The notes under the pieces were generated by a model, which was not told the origin of the DNA, did no database searches, and was given only the letters and a program-made list of their open reading frames with translations. Source: Candidatus Desulfatifera sulfidica (GTDB taxonomy: Bacteria; Desulfobacterota; Desulfobulbia; Desulfobulbales; Desulfocapsaceae). Taken from it: a stretch of 39,286 bases of DNA. How positions within the stretch are numbered: the first letter of the stretch is position 1; the number at the start of each line of letters is the position of its first letter. The stretch spans positions 1 to 39,286 of the forward strand of contig JACNLK010000027.1 in NCBI GenBank assembly GCA_014381505.1, given 5' to 3'. The position numbers were made by a program, and so were the translations under genes. Of the stretch, positions 25,072-33,097 are shown piece after piece.

Positions 25072-26261
25072 GATGATCTCTGCTCCTCAACGGCTCGGAT
25101 TAATTTGGGCACAATCTCATACAAATCACCAACTAAAGCAAAATCGGCGACTTCAAAAATCGGTGCGTCTTTATCCCGGTTGATGGCAACAATAGTCTCG
25201 GCCGACTGCATCCCGGCCACATGCTGAATGGCACCGGAGACACCGCAGGCAACATACAACTTCGGAGCCACGGTTTTACCTGTCTGGCCCACCTGATGCG
25301 GATATTTGATCCAACCGGCATCAACAGCTGCCCGAGTCGCGGCAACAGAACCATTGAGTGCTCCGGCAAGTTCACGTATCAAGGCAAATCCTTTCTCACT
25401 ATCAAGCCCCCGACCTCCGGCAACCAGGATATCGGCCTCTTGAATATTCACATCATCCTGGTCAGCCACTACCGATTCCAGGACACGAACACGACTTTTA
25501 AGGAGTTCAGGCTGAACCGTACAATCGACAGCCTCACCACTGCGCGTCGCATCAAACTCAAGTTCACGCATGACCTTGGGCCTTACTGTGGCCATCTGCG
25601 GTCGTGAATAGGGACAGACTATGGTGGCCATGATATTACCACCAAAAGCAGGACGAGTCTGAAGCAGAGCACCGTCCTCTTCCCGAATATCAAGCTCGGT
25701 GCAATCCGCTGTGAGTCCTGCACCCAGGACATTGGCTACTGCCGGAATAAACGAGCGCCCCATGGCCGTGGCTCCGGCCAGAACAATCTCAGGTTTCTGC
25801 TCCTGGATCAGCTGGGTCAACACTCCACCGTAGGCTTCATCACTAAAATGAAGGAGTTCAGGCGAGTCGATACGCAGGACACGGTCAGCACCGTGAGCAA
25901 TGAGTTTCTGTGCGGTTTCGCCGGTTTCAGATCCAATCAAAACCGCGGTCAAGCTGACGCCACGAGCATCGGCCAGCTTGCGGCCCGCACCAAGCAATTC
26001 CAGCGCAACCTGGGCCAGTTCATTGTGCCGGTATTCGGCGTAGACCCACACTCCTGACCAGGCATTGAGATCCACCACCTGAGTCTTTTCACCACCCTCT
26101 ATCCGCAGGGCCTCAACCTCACAGCTTTCAACACAAGCCCCGCACAGTGTGCAGGCATCACCGACCACGGCGCAACCATCCACCACCTCAATGGCAGCAA
26201 AGGCGCAGCTGGCCTCGCACAGTCCACAGCCAATACACAGATCCTTATCAATAATTAACAT
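25068..26261 (-). CDS. etfA: Electron transfer flavoprotein alpha subunit with N-terminal 2x[4Fe-4S] ferredoxin domain
   Basis: 397 aa, about 70 longer than plain EtfA. Residues 1-60 form a bacterial ferredoxin: C9-x2-C12-x2-C15-x3-C19 and C37-x2-C40-x2-C43-x3-C47. The ETF alpha domain follows (VWVYAEYRHNELA onward), and the C-terminal FAD domain has the IQHVAGMQ and NRDKDAPIFEVADF blocks (FAD-binding). Ferredoxin-fused EtfA occurs in anaerobes, for example in caffeyl-CoA reductase systems, where it links ferredoxin with acyl-CoA chemistry. It forms a heterodimer with EtfB upstream. The direction of electron flow cannot be read from sequence. Confidence 0.95.
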   Translation of the reverse strand: MLIIDKDLCIGCGLCEASCAFAAIEVVDGCAVVGDACTLCGACVESCEVEALRIEGGEKTQVVDLNAWSGVWVYAEYRHNELAQVALELLGAGRKLADARGVSLTAVLIGSETGETAQKLIAHGADRVLRIDSPELLHFSDEAYGGVLTQLIQEQKPEIVLAGATAMGRSFIPAVANVLGAGLTADCTELDIREEDGALLQTRPAFGGNIMATIVCPYSRPQMATVRPKVMRELEFDATRSGEAVDCTVQPELLKSRVRVLESVVADQDDVNIQEADILVAGGRGLDSEKGFALIRELAGALNGSVAATRAAVDAGWIKYPHQVGQTGKTVAPKLYVACGVSGAIQHVAGMQSAETIVAINRDKDAPIFEVADFALVGDLYEIVPKLIRAVEEQRSS

Positions 26262-26282
26262 TGCTTTTCGTCTCCGCCGCCT

Positions 26283-27065
26283 TTATTGAAGATAGGCGTT
26301 CAGTCGCCGGGCCAATTCGCTGACCTGCTCATCCATATCACCAGTCAACACAGTCCGTTCGCCCCGGGGCTTCGGAGGAAAGACCCGTACCACCTGAGTG
26401 GGTGAACCGGCCAGACCAATCAAGGACGGATCCGCACCGATATCAGCAGCGCTCAACACCTGAAACTGGGCCTTCTTTGCCCGCATCTTGCCCTTGAGTG
26501 AAGGAACTCGAGGGGTGTTCAAATCCTTGACCACTGTCAAAAGGACCGGATAATCTACAGCCACCACATCATACCCGTCATCCATCATCCGTTCAGCCAC
26601 CAAGCCTGAAGCATCCGCCTCGCGCACTTTCTGTATACAGGTAATAAAGGGCATATCAAGACGCATGGCCAGTCCCGGCCCAACCTGGGCAGTATCACCG
26701 TCAATGGCCTGTTTGCCGCAGAGAACAAGATCAGCCCCGCCGAGGAAATCTATCGCCTGAGCCAGAGTATAGGAAGTGGCCCAGGTATCAGCGCCGGCAA
26801 AGGCACGATCCGAGACCAGAACTCCATGATCAGCGCCACAGGCAATGGATTGGCGCAGAACATCTTCGGCCTGCGGCGGCCCCATGGTCAGAACCGTTAC
26901 TTCGGCTCCCAATTCGTCTTTAAGGCGAACGGCCTCTTCCAGGGCGTGCTGATCATAAGGATTCATGATCGACTGCACACCCTCGCGGGCCAGAGTATTG
27001 GTCTTGGGATCCAAACGTACATCTTTGGCGTCCGGAACCTGTTTCACACAGACTATGATTTTCAT
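26283..27065 (-). CDS. etfB: Electron transfer flavoprotein beta subunit
   Basis: 260 aa. Binds AMP or a second FAD at the subunit interface. The N-terminus KIIVCVKQVPDAKDVRLD is the family start, and GKQAIDGDTAQVGP (about 125-138) is the nucleotide-binding loop. The DGDTAQVGP form is like that of clostridial bifurcating ETFs, but sequence by eye cannot settle bifurcation. It lies between the acyl-CoA dehydrogenase and etfA, with about 20-nt gaps. Confidence 0.95.
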   Translation of the reverse strand: MKIIVCVKQVPDAKDVRLDPKTNTLAREGVQSIMNPYDQHALEEAVRLKDELGAEVTVLTMGPPQAEDVLRQSIACGADHGVLVSDRAFAGADTWATSYTLAQAIDFLGGADLVLCGKQAIDGDTAQVGPGLAMRLDMPFITCIQKVREADASGLVAERMMDDGYDVVAVDYPVLLTVVKDLNTPRVPSLKGKMRAKKAQFQVLSAADIGADPSLIGLAGSPTQVVRVFPPKPRGERTVLTGDMDEQVSELARRLNAYLQ

Positions 27066-27085
27066 TCTGCCTATTCTCCCCCCAC

Positions 27086-28240
27086 TCAGCTGCGGGAGTA
27101 CTCCTTATTCAATTCCTGGCCAATCACGTTTCGTTGAATCTGGTTGGTTCCCTCATAGATCTGCAGGATCTTGGCATCACGCATCATTTTTTCCACCGGA
27201 TACTCAGACATAAAGCCATATCCGCCCATGACCTGAACCGCATCAACGGCTACCTTCATGGCCACATCTGTGGCAAAAACCTTGCACATGGATGAAACCT
27301 TGGTCATATCTTTCGGATGGGCGTCAATATGCCTGGCCGCACCATAAACCAGGGCTCGCGCCGCCTCAAGTTGAATGGCCATATCGGCCAGCAGATGCTG
27401 GACAGCCTGAAACGAAATGATAGGCTTTCCAAACTGAACGCGCTGCTTGGCATAGCTTGCGGCCTCATCCAATGCACCCTGAGCCAATCCCAGACCGAGC
27501 GCGGCAATACCGGGCCGCGACGAATCCAGGGTCTTCATGACCGTGATAAAACCAGTCCCCAGACGACCGATCAGGCGGTCTTTAGGTATCCGGCAGTCTT
27601 TGAATATCAGCTCAGTGGTTGACGAGGCACGGATTCCCATTTTCTTTTCCTTGGGACCACAGGTAAAACCGGCATCACCCTCTTCCACTACAAACATGGA
27701 AGCACCGCGCGCGCCACGACTGCGATCGGTAATGGCCACTATGGTATAAATCTGGGCCTCACCACCGTTGGTGATCCACTGCTTGGTGCCATTAATGACC
27801 CACTCGTCACCATCGGGAACTGCGGTTGTGCGAATACCTGAGGCATCAGATCCAGCATTGGCCTCTGTCAATCCAAAGGCTGCAAATTTTGCACCTGAGG
27901 CAACATCCGGCAAGTACTTGCTCTTCATCTCATCAGAGCCGGCAATCAAAATCGGATATATACCCAGAGCACTGGCAGCAAAAGCTGTACCAACACCGAC
28001 ACACCCACGGCCCAACTGCTCCAGAGCAAGAACATTATCAATACACCCACCACCAAAGCCACCATACTCCTCGGGAATTGGCACAGCAAAAAGGTCGGCC
28101 TGAGCCATCTCATTGAGAATGGCGCGGGGAAATTCATGTTTTTCGTCCAGTTCAGCCCGAGCTGGAATGATTCGCTCATCCGTGATCTCACGGGCTGTCT
28201 CCACGATCATCTCCTGCTCTTCAGATAAAAAATAATCCAT
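27086..28240 (-). CDS. Acyl-CoA dehydrogenase family flavoprotein
   Basis: 384 aa, the usual length for short/medium-chain enzymes. Motifs: FGLTEANAGSD (FAD/substrate contact), the WITNGG loop, MGGYGFMSEYPVEKMMRDAK and the catalytic Glu E363 in QIYEGTNQIQRNVI. It normally oxidises acyl-CoA to 2-enoyl-CoA, passing electrons to ETF. Here it lies directly downstream of fabH and upstream of etfBA-fabG, inside the fatty-acid synthesis operon, which hints that it works on chains being made, perhaps as an enoyl-thioester reductase. That role is inference. GGAGA lies before the ATG. Confidence 0.93.
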   Translation of the reverse strand: MDYFLSEEQEMIVETAREITDERIIPARAELDEKHEFPRAILNEMAQADLFAVPIPEEYGGFGGGCIDNVLALEQLGRGCVGVGTAFAASALGIYPILIAGSDEMKSKYLPDVASGAKFAAFGLTEANAGSDASGIRTTAVPDGDEWVINGTKQWITNGGEAQIYTIVAITDRSRGARGASMFVVEEGDAGFTCGPKEKKMGIRASSTTELIFKDCRIPKDRLIGRLGTGFITVMKTLDSSRPGIAALGLGLAQGALDEAASYAKQRVQFGKPIISFQAVQHLLADMAIQLEAARALVYGAARHIDAHPKDMTKVSSMCKVFATDVAMKVAVDAVQVMGGYGFMSEYPVEKMMRDAKILQIYEGTNQIQRNVIGQELNKEYSRS

Positions 28241-28252
28241 ACTTTCTCCTGT

Positions 28253-29227
28253 TTACCAGTTGATCAGGGTTGCCCCCCAGGTGAAACCGCCACCAAAAGA
28301 GCAAACCAAAAGCTTTGTCCCGGGTTGTAATCTTCCTTCCCGATTGGCCTCATCGAGAGCAATGGGGATAGATGCAGCCGAAGTATTACCATATTTCCAC
28401 ACATTGATGAATACCTTTTCCAGAGGAATCCCAACGCGTTCCACGAGTTTATTAAGAATACGGATATTGGCCTGATGGGGGATAAAAAGGTCGATTTCAT
28501 CCAGAGTGACGCCTTCACGAGCCAAAAGGTCGCTGATTGCGGTCTCCATGGCCTTGACTGCATACTTAAAGACCTCGCGTCCCTCCATGATAATATGGAC
28601 ACCAGGGTTATCTGCCTGCTCAAGATCGGCATTGTTGCTCACAGGTGCATGCATATGGAGCAGGCTCCAGAGTCGACCGTCAGAGCGGAGATTAGAACCA
28701 ACCAGACCACGACCCTGCGAACCACTGCCAAGCACGACGGCACCGGCTCCGTCCCCAAACAGGACACAGGTGTTACGATCTTCCCAGTTGGTACGGGTGG
28801 AGAGGGTTTCGGCACCGATCACCAGAATTTTACGGCTGGCATCGGCACGAACATATTGATCAGCCAGATCCAGGCCATAAAGAAAACCTGAGCAGGCTGC
28901 ATTCAAATCAAAGGCAAAGGCCTTCGTCGCACCGATTTCCTTCTGGACAAAGCAAGCGGTTGAAGGCATGAGCATGTGCGAGGTAATAGTCCCGACCACA
29001 ATCAGGTCAAGCTCCTCAGCTGCAACCCCGGCCATACTCAAGGCCTTTTCAGCAGCCTTGGCGGCCAGGCGGTACGTTTCATCCCCTGCCTCACCAATGC
29101 GACGAGTCTGGATTCCGGTACGAGTACGAATCCACTCATCACTGGTGTCAACAATCCTGGCCAGATCATCATTGGTCCGAACCCTCTTCGGCAGGCACGA
29201 GCCGGTTCCCAGAATCACCGAGCCCAT
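28253..29227 (-). CDS. fabH: 3-oxoacyl-[ACP] synthase III
   Basis: 324 aa. Starts fatty-acid synthesis by condensing acyl-CoA with malonyl-ACP. The triad is C112 (NAACSGFLYGL), H251 (IPHQANIRI) and N281 (YGNTSAASIP). Its ATG shares one base with the plsX stop (TGATG), so it is translationally coupled. The gene after it is not the expected fabD but the acyl-CoA dehydrogenase. Confidence 0.97.
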   Translation of the reverse strand: MGSVILGTGSCLPKRVRTNDDLARIVDTSDEWIRTRTGIQTRRIGEAGDETYRLAAKAAEKALSMAGVAAEELDLIVVGTITSHMLMPSTACFVQKEIGATKAFAFDLNAACSGFLYGLDLADQYVRADASRKILVIGAETLSTRTNWEDRNTCVLFGDGAGAVVLGSGSQGRGLVGSNLRSDGRLWSLLHMHAPVSNNADLEQADNPGVHIIMEGREVFKYAVKAMETAISDLLAREGVTLDEIDLFIPHQANIRILNKLVERVGIPLEKVFINVWKYGNTSAASIPIALDEANREGRLQPGTKLLVCSFGGGFTWGATLINW

Positions 29228-30246
29228 CAGGCTTCAGGCTCCACAATCAGCGCATTGGCTGCCAGACTCTCTGCAATCCGGTCATTCACTCTGAGCTTGA
29301 CCATTTCAGCAGCCTGAAAGATGGCATTCTTGATGGCCTCAGCGTTAGACTTACCATGACAAATAATACCTGTGCCGTTGATCCCCAAAAGTGGTGCGCC
29401 TCCATACTCAGCGTAATCAAATCTTTTCTTAAACGACTGCAAAGCCGGTCGAGCGAACAGAAAACCAATCTTGGCAATCAATGATTTGTTGATTGCTTCC
29501 TTCAGCATTTGCAAGATAGACTCAGAAAGTCCCTCACCAATTTTAAGACAGATATTGCCGACAAACCCGTCACAAACAACAACATCCACATCCCCTTCAA
29601 ATATGTCTCGCCCCTCAACATTACCAATAAAGTTCAATGAACTCTTAGCCAGACGTGTGTGAGTTTCTTTCACCAGAATATTCCCCTTACCGGTCTCCTC
29701 ACCAATGCTGAGAATGCCGACCCGGGGATTGGAGGTATCCAGTATGCGCGAAAAATTAGAAGCCATAATCGCAAACTGCACCAGATGCTGAGGCCGACAG
29801 TCAACGTTGGCACCCACATCCATCACAACCACTGGTTTTTTCTGAGTGGGCAAGATACCTGCAATACCCGGCCGAGACACATGCTTGATTCGACCAAGTT
29901 TACGCACAGCAGCCGCCATGGTGGCCCCGGAGTTACCGGCGCTCACTACAGCTTCAACCTCCCCCCGGAAGGCAAGGTCAAAAGCTACCATGATCGAAGA
30001 ATCTTTTTTACGACGGATGGCGTCTACAGGAGATTCGTCCATACCTACCGCCTGGGAGGCATGGACGATCTCAATCCGAGACAAGAGAGAAGAGTCGCTC
30101 GTTACTTGCTGCAAATATGGCCGGAGATACTGCTCATCACCAACCAAGACCACCTGCAGTTCTGACTGACGCGCGGCGAGCACAGCCCCGGCCACTAGCT
30201 CTTTAAAGCCGTGATCTCCGCCCATGGCGTCCAGGGCAATCCGCAC
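29227..30246 (-). CDS. plsX: Phosphate acyltransferase PlsX
   Basis: 339 aa. Makes acyl-phosphate from acyl-ACP for phospholipid synthesis. The N-terminus IALDAMGGDHG is diagnostic, and the DVGANVDCRPQHL and NIGEE-like (SIGEETGKGN) blocks are present. The start is GTG with GGAGG 5 nt before it. It is preceded by rpmF, as in most bacteria. Confidence 0.97.
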   Translation of the reverse strand: MRIALDAMGGDHGFKELVAGAVLAARQSELQVVLVGDEQYLRPYLQQVTSDSSLLSRIEIVHASQAVGMDESPVDAIRRKKDSSIMVAFDLAFRGEVEAVVSAGNSGATMAAAVRKLGRIKHVSRPGIAGILPTQKKPVVVMDVGANVDCRPQHLVQFAIMASNFSRILDTSNPRVGILSIGEETGKGNILVKETHTRLAKSSLNFIGNVEGRDIFEGDVDVVVCDGFVGNICLKIGEGLSESILQMLKEAINKSLIAKIGFLFARPALQSFKKRFDYAEYGGAPLLGINGTGIICHGKSNAEAIKNAIFQAAEMVKLRVNDRIAESLAANALIVEPEA

Positions 30247-30255
30247 ACCTACCTC

Positions 30256-30444
30256 CTAGACGAGGTCGGCGTCAAAACTAAATACGGTTCGCCCTTTGTA
30301 TTTACCACAACTTGCACACAGACGATGCGGTTGCTTTGGCTCGCCACAATCGGCGCAGAGAGAAAGGCCCGGCGCTTTGAGCGCGTCATGAGACCGTCTT
30401 TTACGAGTACGGGAGCGCGAATGTCTTCTTTTTGGAACTGCCAT
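30256..30444 (-). CDS. rpmF: 50S ribosomal protein L32
   Basis: 62 aa. Starts AVPKRRHSRSRTRKRRSHDAL, basic N-terminus, then CADCGEPKQPHRLCASCGKYKGR with two CxxC pairs (zinc-binding type of L32). GGAGG lies 5 nt before ATG 30444, so the longer frame from 30468 is rejected. It leads the plsX-fab cluster. The DUF177 gene often found upstream is absent. Confidence 0.96.
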   Translation of the reverse strand: MAVPKRRHSRSRTRKRRSHDALKAPGLSLCADCGEPKQPHRLCASCGKYKGRTVFSFDADLV

Positions 30445-30523
30445 GATTTCCTCCAGCAAGACCGCCACGGACAGAAAGTTTCCGGGACGTGTCTTTTTAT
30501 TTTTTCTCAGCTAAAACAATAGA

Positions 30524-30542
30524 CGGATAATTCAATTATCCG
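30524..30542. promoter_or_regulatory. Palindrome upstream of rpmF-plsX-fab (possible operator)
   Basis: CGGATAATT-C-AATTATCCG, perfect nine-base arms, about 80 nt before the rpmF ATG. It could bind a dimeric repressor of the lipid operon or act as a weak terminator for the mla transcript; AT-rich arms favour an operator. No known site is matched. Confidence 0.4.
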
Positions 30543-30696
30543 GACCCCAGAGCTCCCCACCGAAATACCACCACTTCGAGACAGGATACGGGGAAGCCCA
30601 TCAATAAAACATGATAAAATAATCAATCCAGCCAAAAATGGCCATAAAAAAATAAACCAGACAGCAAGAACCCTGAATAAATGGCCCAACAGTTCA

Positions 30697-31152
30697 TCAC
30701 AGAACAACGGCCAAGCGCTCGGAAACCTTATCCAGACGCAGGGAACTCACCTCCAGAGCTCGACGAAACAAGCCAAAATATAACTGGAAATAATCTTGCG
30801 ACAACCTTTCAAGGGCACTGTTATCAAAAAACAAAAACTGCGCAGCAACAACCGCTCGAACTTCAGCCCGATGGTTTCCAGCTCCCAACAAGGCCGCCTC
30901 ACCAACCATGGCCCCAGGGTCCAGGAGGGCAACGACCTGAGCCTTACCATACAGAGGGTTTAATTTACGAACGGCCAGACGCCCCCGGACAAGAAAATAC
31001 AAACCATCAACAGGCTCACCCACACCAAACAAATCCTCACCTTCTGCCAACTCAAGCCGAACAAGATAAGAAACAAGCAGAGCACGCTCAGCTGCATTAA
31101 AAAAAGGGACGGCTACCCCCAGCAGATCCTCAGATATCGAGCCAAGACTCAC
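30697..31152 (-). CDS. Stand-alone cyclic-nucleotide-binding-domain (CRP-like effector domain) protein
   Basis: 151 aa. One cNMP-binding beta-roll: residues about 20-125 include AEGEDLFGVGEPVDGLYFLVRG-type strands and the phosphate-binding-cassette region GAMVGEAALLGAGNHRAEVRA (about 80-100), with the G-E and R-A features of that loop. There is no helix-turn-helix, so it is not a transcription factor. It overlaps the mlaC stop by 4 nt, placing it last in the mla operon. Whether it binds a nucleotide, and what it controls, is unknown. Confidence 0.82.
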   Translation of the reverse strand: MSLGSISEDLLGVAVPFFNAAERALLVSYLVRLELAEGEDLFGVGEPVDGLYFLVRGRLAVRKLNPLYGKAQVVALLDPGAMVGEAALLGAGNHRAEVRAVVAAQFLFFDNSALERLSQDYFQLYFGLFRRALEVSSLRLDKVSERLAVVL

Positions 31153-31811
31153 TGCACTTCCCCCCCCACAGCATTCAGACGATTTTTCTTTTCTATCTGA
31201 CTCACCAAACCAGCGAATTTCTCCCGCCGTAAAATCGAAGTAAACTGCTGCCTGTAATTATTAACAAAGCTTACCCCTTCAATATTGATATCATAGACCA
31301 ACCATCGCCCCTCTTTCAGAAGCATGACATAATGGATCGGTATATCCTGACCTTGGTGCTCAAACAGGGTCGACACCACAGCCCTATTCTCCTTGACCCG
31401 TTCGTCAACAAAGCGAATCTCTTCACCCGAATAATTTTCGATCTTACCAAGATACGCATTTTCAAGGAGCTGAGTAAAAATACCGACAAAATGATCCTTT
31501 TCTTCATCTGAAATCTGGCGCCAGACCTTCCCCAGGACCCGTTTGGACATTTCCTCAAAATCAAAACGAGAAGCGGCCAGCTCCATAAGAACAGTCCGGC
31601 GCTGACTGCGCCTCTCCTCACCGCGCAAATCGGGATCAACCAGGACCGCAACAACCGCGTCCATGGTCGGTCGAAGCTCCTCCGTTGGCCCGGCAAACAC
31701 CGACGAAGCCGAAAAAATACCGAAAGACAACAAGAGCGCCAAACGCATTACAATACATTCAACACGCCCAACAGGCCCCAGCAGTTTCCTGTTCATCACA
31801 CCCCTCTTCAT
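31149..31811 (-). CDS. mlaC: MlaC/Ttg2D-family periplasmic phospholipid-binding protein
   Basis: 220 aa. A signal peptide ends at about VFA-GPTEE (residue 40), after a long basic N-terminal part; a Met at residue 22 (MRLALLLSF) is an alternative start. The mature region has the Tol_Tol_Ttg2 pattern: RFDFEEMSKRVLGKVW, FTQLLENAYLGKI, WLVYDINIEGVSFVNNYRQQF. It shuttles phospholipid between MlaA in the outer membrane and the MlaFED complex in the inner membrane. It overlaps mlaA by 4 nt. Confidence 0.92.
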   Translation of the reverse strand: MKRGVMNRKLLGPVGRVECIVMRLALLLSFGIFSASSVFAGPTEELRPTMDAVVAVLVDPDLRGEERRSQRRTVLMELAASRFDFEEMSKRVLGKVWRQISDEEKDHFVGIFTQLLENAYLGKIENYSGEEIRFVDERVKENRAVVSTLFEHQGQDIPIHYVMLLKEGRWLVYDINIEGVSFVNNYRQQFTSILRREKFAGLVSQIEKKNRLNAVGGEVQ

Positions 31812-32635
31812 GGTAGACTCACTCCCGCTTCAAGCGATACCGGCATGGCATCAACCCCACCCCGCTGTCCGGACTGATCGTTCAGAGAATTATAGCGATA
31901 TTCTGCATATGCCTGACGCATCGCCACATAAGGGTCCAGGGAAAATCGTCGCAAATCAACATACACATCGGGGTTCAATGAAAAACGATTCGTCTTACGA
32001 AGAGCCGTATAACTCAACGAGCTGTATTGCCCGGTATCCTGGTACAACACCGTTGGATGAAGCATGCCATCACCAATCATGCCCATGCTGTCACGCAGTG
32101 TAGAGGGACCCAAAACTGGCCAGCAAATATAAAATCCCTCACCAACCCCCCATGTTCCCAGGGTCTGCCCCAAGTCTTCTTTTTTCCGCAGCAGACCAAA
32201 ATCACTCTCAGCCACGTCAACAAGCCCACCAATACCAATGGTACTGTTCAGTGCAAAACGGGCCAGCACCACACCACTGTCTGCAAGCTTCCCCTGAAGC
32301 AGATTATTGGCCAGATAAACAGGGCTGGCTAGATTACAGAAGAAATTCTTCAGACAACGGCGCAAGTCAGTGGGCAACACAGCACTATAGACACGGTTGA
32401 CCGGCTGCAATAACCAATCGTGCAGCTTATCGTTGAATGCAAACGAGAGCCGATTGATCCCCTCAAAGGGATCTGACACCTCTACCACAAATTCGTCGTC
32501 ACCCAGAGGCTCTTCCATAAGCCAATCCAGATCAGCTGCCCCTTCCGAAGAACCACCCTCCACTGCGGCCACAGAACCAGCCAACAACATGGCCATAAAG
32601 AGGAAAGAACACAATGTAGTCAACATCAAACGCAT
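31808..32635 (-). CDS. mlaA: MlaA/VacJ-family outer-membrane lipid-asymmetry protein
   Basis: 275 aa. A signal peptide of about 24 residues is followed by the conserved DPFEGINRLSFAFND start of VacJ, then NLASPVYLANNLLQGK and the TLGTWGVGEGFYICWPVLGPST block. It removes misplaced phospholipid from the outer leaflet. Unlike E. coli MlaA there is no lipobox Cys at the signal peptide end (LLAGSVAAVEGG), so it may be held in the membrane without a lipid anchor. It lies in operon with the other mla genes. Confidence 0.93.
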   Translation of the reverse strand: MRLMLTTLCSFLFMAMLLAGSVAAVEGGSSEGAADLDWLMEEPLGDDEFVVEVSDPFEGINRLSFAFNDKLHDWLLQPVNRVYSAVLPTDLRRCLKNFFCNLASPVYLANNLLQGKLADSGVVLARFALNSTIGIGGLVDVAESDFGLLRKKEDLGQTLGTWGVGEGFYICWPVLGPSTLRDSMGMIGDGMLHPTVLYQDTGQYSSLSYTALRKTNRFSLNPDVYVDLRRFSLDPYVAMRQAYAEYRYNSLNDQSGQRGGVDAMPVSLEAGVSLP

Positions 32636-32647
32636 TCCACTCTCCCC

Positions 32648-33097
32648 TTACTCAACGTCACCGAAGGCGAATTTACTGATCAAGGATTCAATATCCACCG
32701 CCGACTCAGTATCAACCACGACGTCCCCTTCAACAAAAATCTCCTCATCACCACCCAAAGTGATCTGAATATACTTGTCGCCAATAATTCCCTGTGATTT
32801 AACCGAGGCCATGGAGTCCACCGGTACCCGGATCTCACGATTCAGGCGGAGAGCCACATGGGCCAGCTCATCCTCACCAAGCCAGATCCGAGCCACCTGG
32901 CCCACATCAACACCAGCCACCTGAACCCCCGCTCCTTTTTTGAGGCCGGAAATGTTATCAAACTCAGCATTGAGCGTATACGACTTGCCACTACTCAAAA
33001 AGGGGACCTCACCCAGACGTAACGCCAAATAGCCAAAGGCCAAAAATCCGGCCAGCATAAACACACCGACAATCAATTCGATTCCATTTTTTTTCAT
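32648..33097 (-). CDS. mlaD: MlaD-family MCE-domain protein
   Basis: 149 aa. One N-terminal membrane helix (about 7-27) and one MCE domain (about 38-118: YTLNAEFDNISGLKKGAGVQVAGVDVGQV and SQGIIGDKYIQIT). The hexameric ring binds lipid in the periplasm above MlaFE. The ATG overlaps the mlaF stop by 4 nt. Confidence 0.95.
   Translation of the reverse strand: MKKNGIELIVGVFMLAGFLAFGYLALRLGEVPFLSSGKSYTLNAEFDNISGLKKGAGVQVAGVDVGQVARIWLGEDELAHVALRLNREIRVPVDSMASVKSQGIIGDKYIQITLGGDEEIFVEGDVVVDTESAVDIESLISKFAFGDVE

Noticed and set aside
30507-30707. 66-aa minus-strand frame with one hydrophobic segment between the cNMP protein and rpmF
   Set aside because: No ribosome site, codon use unlike neighbours, covers the palindrome at 30524; it overlaps the previous gene by 11 nt but no family is recognised. 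Not excluded, only unsupported.
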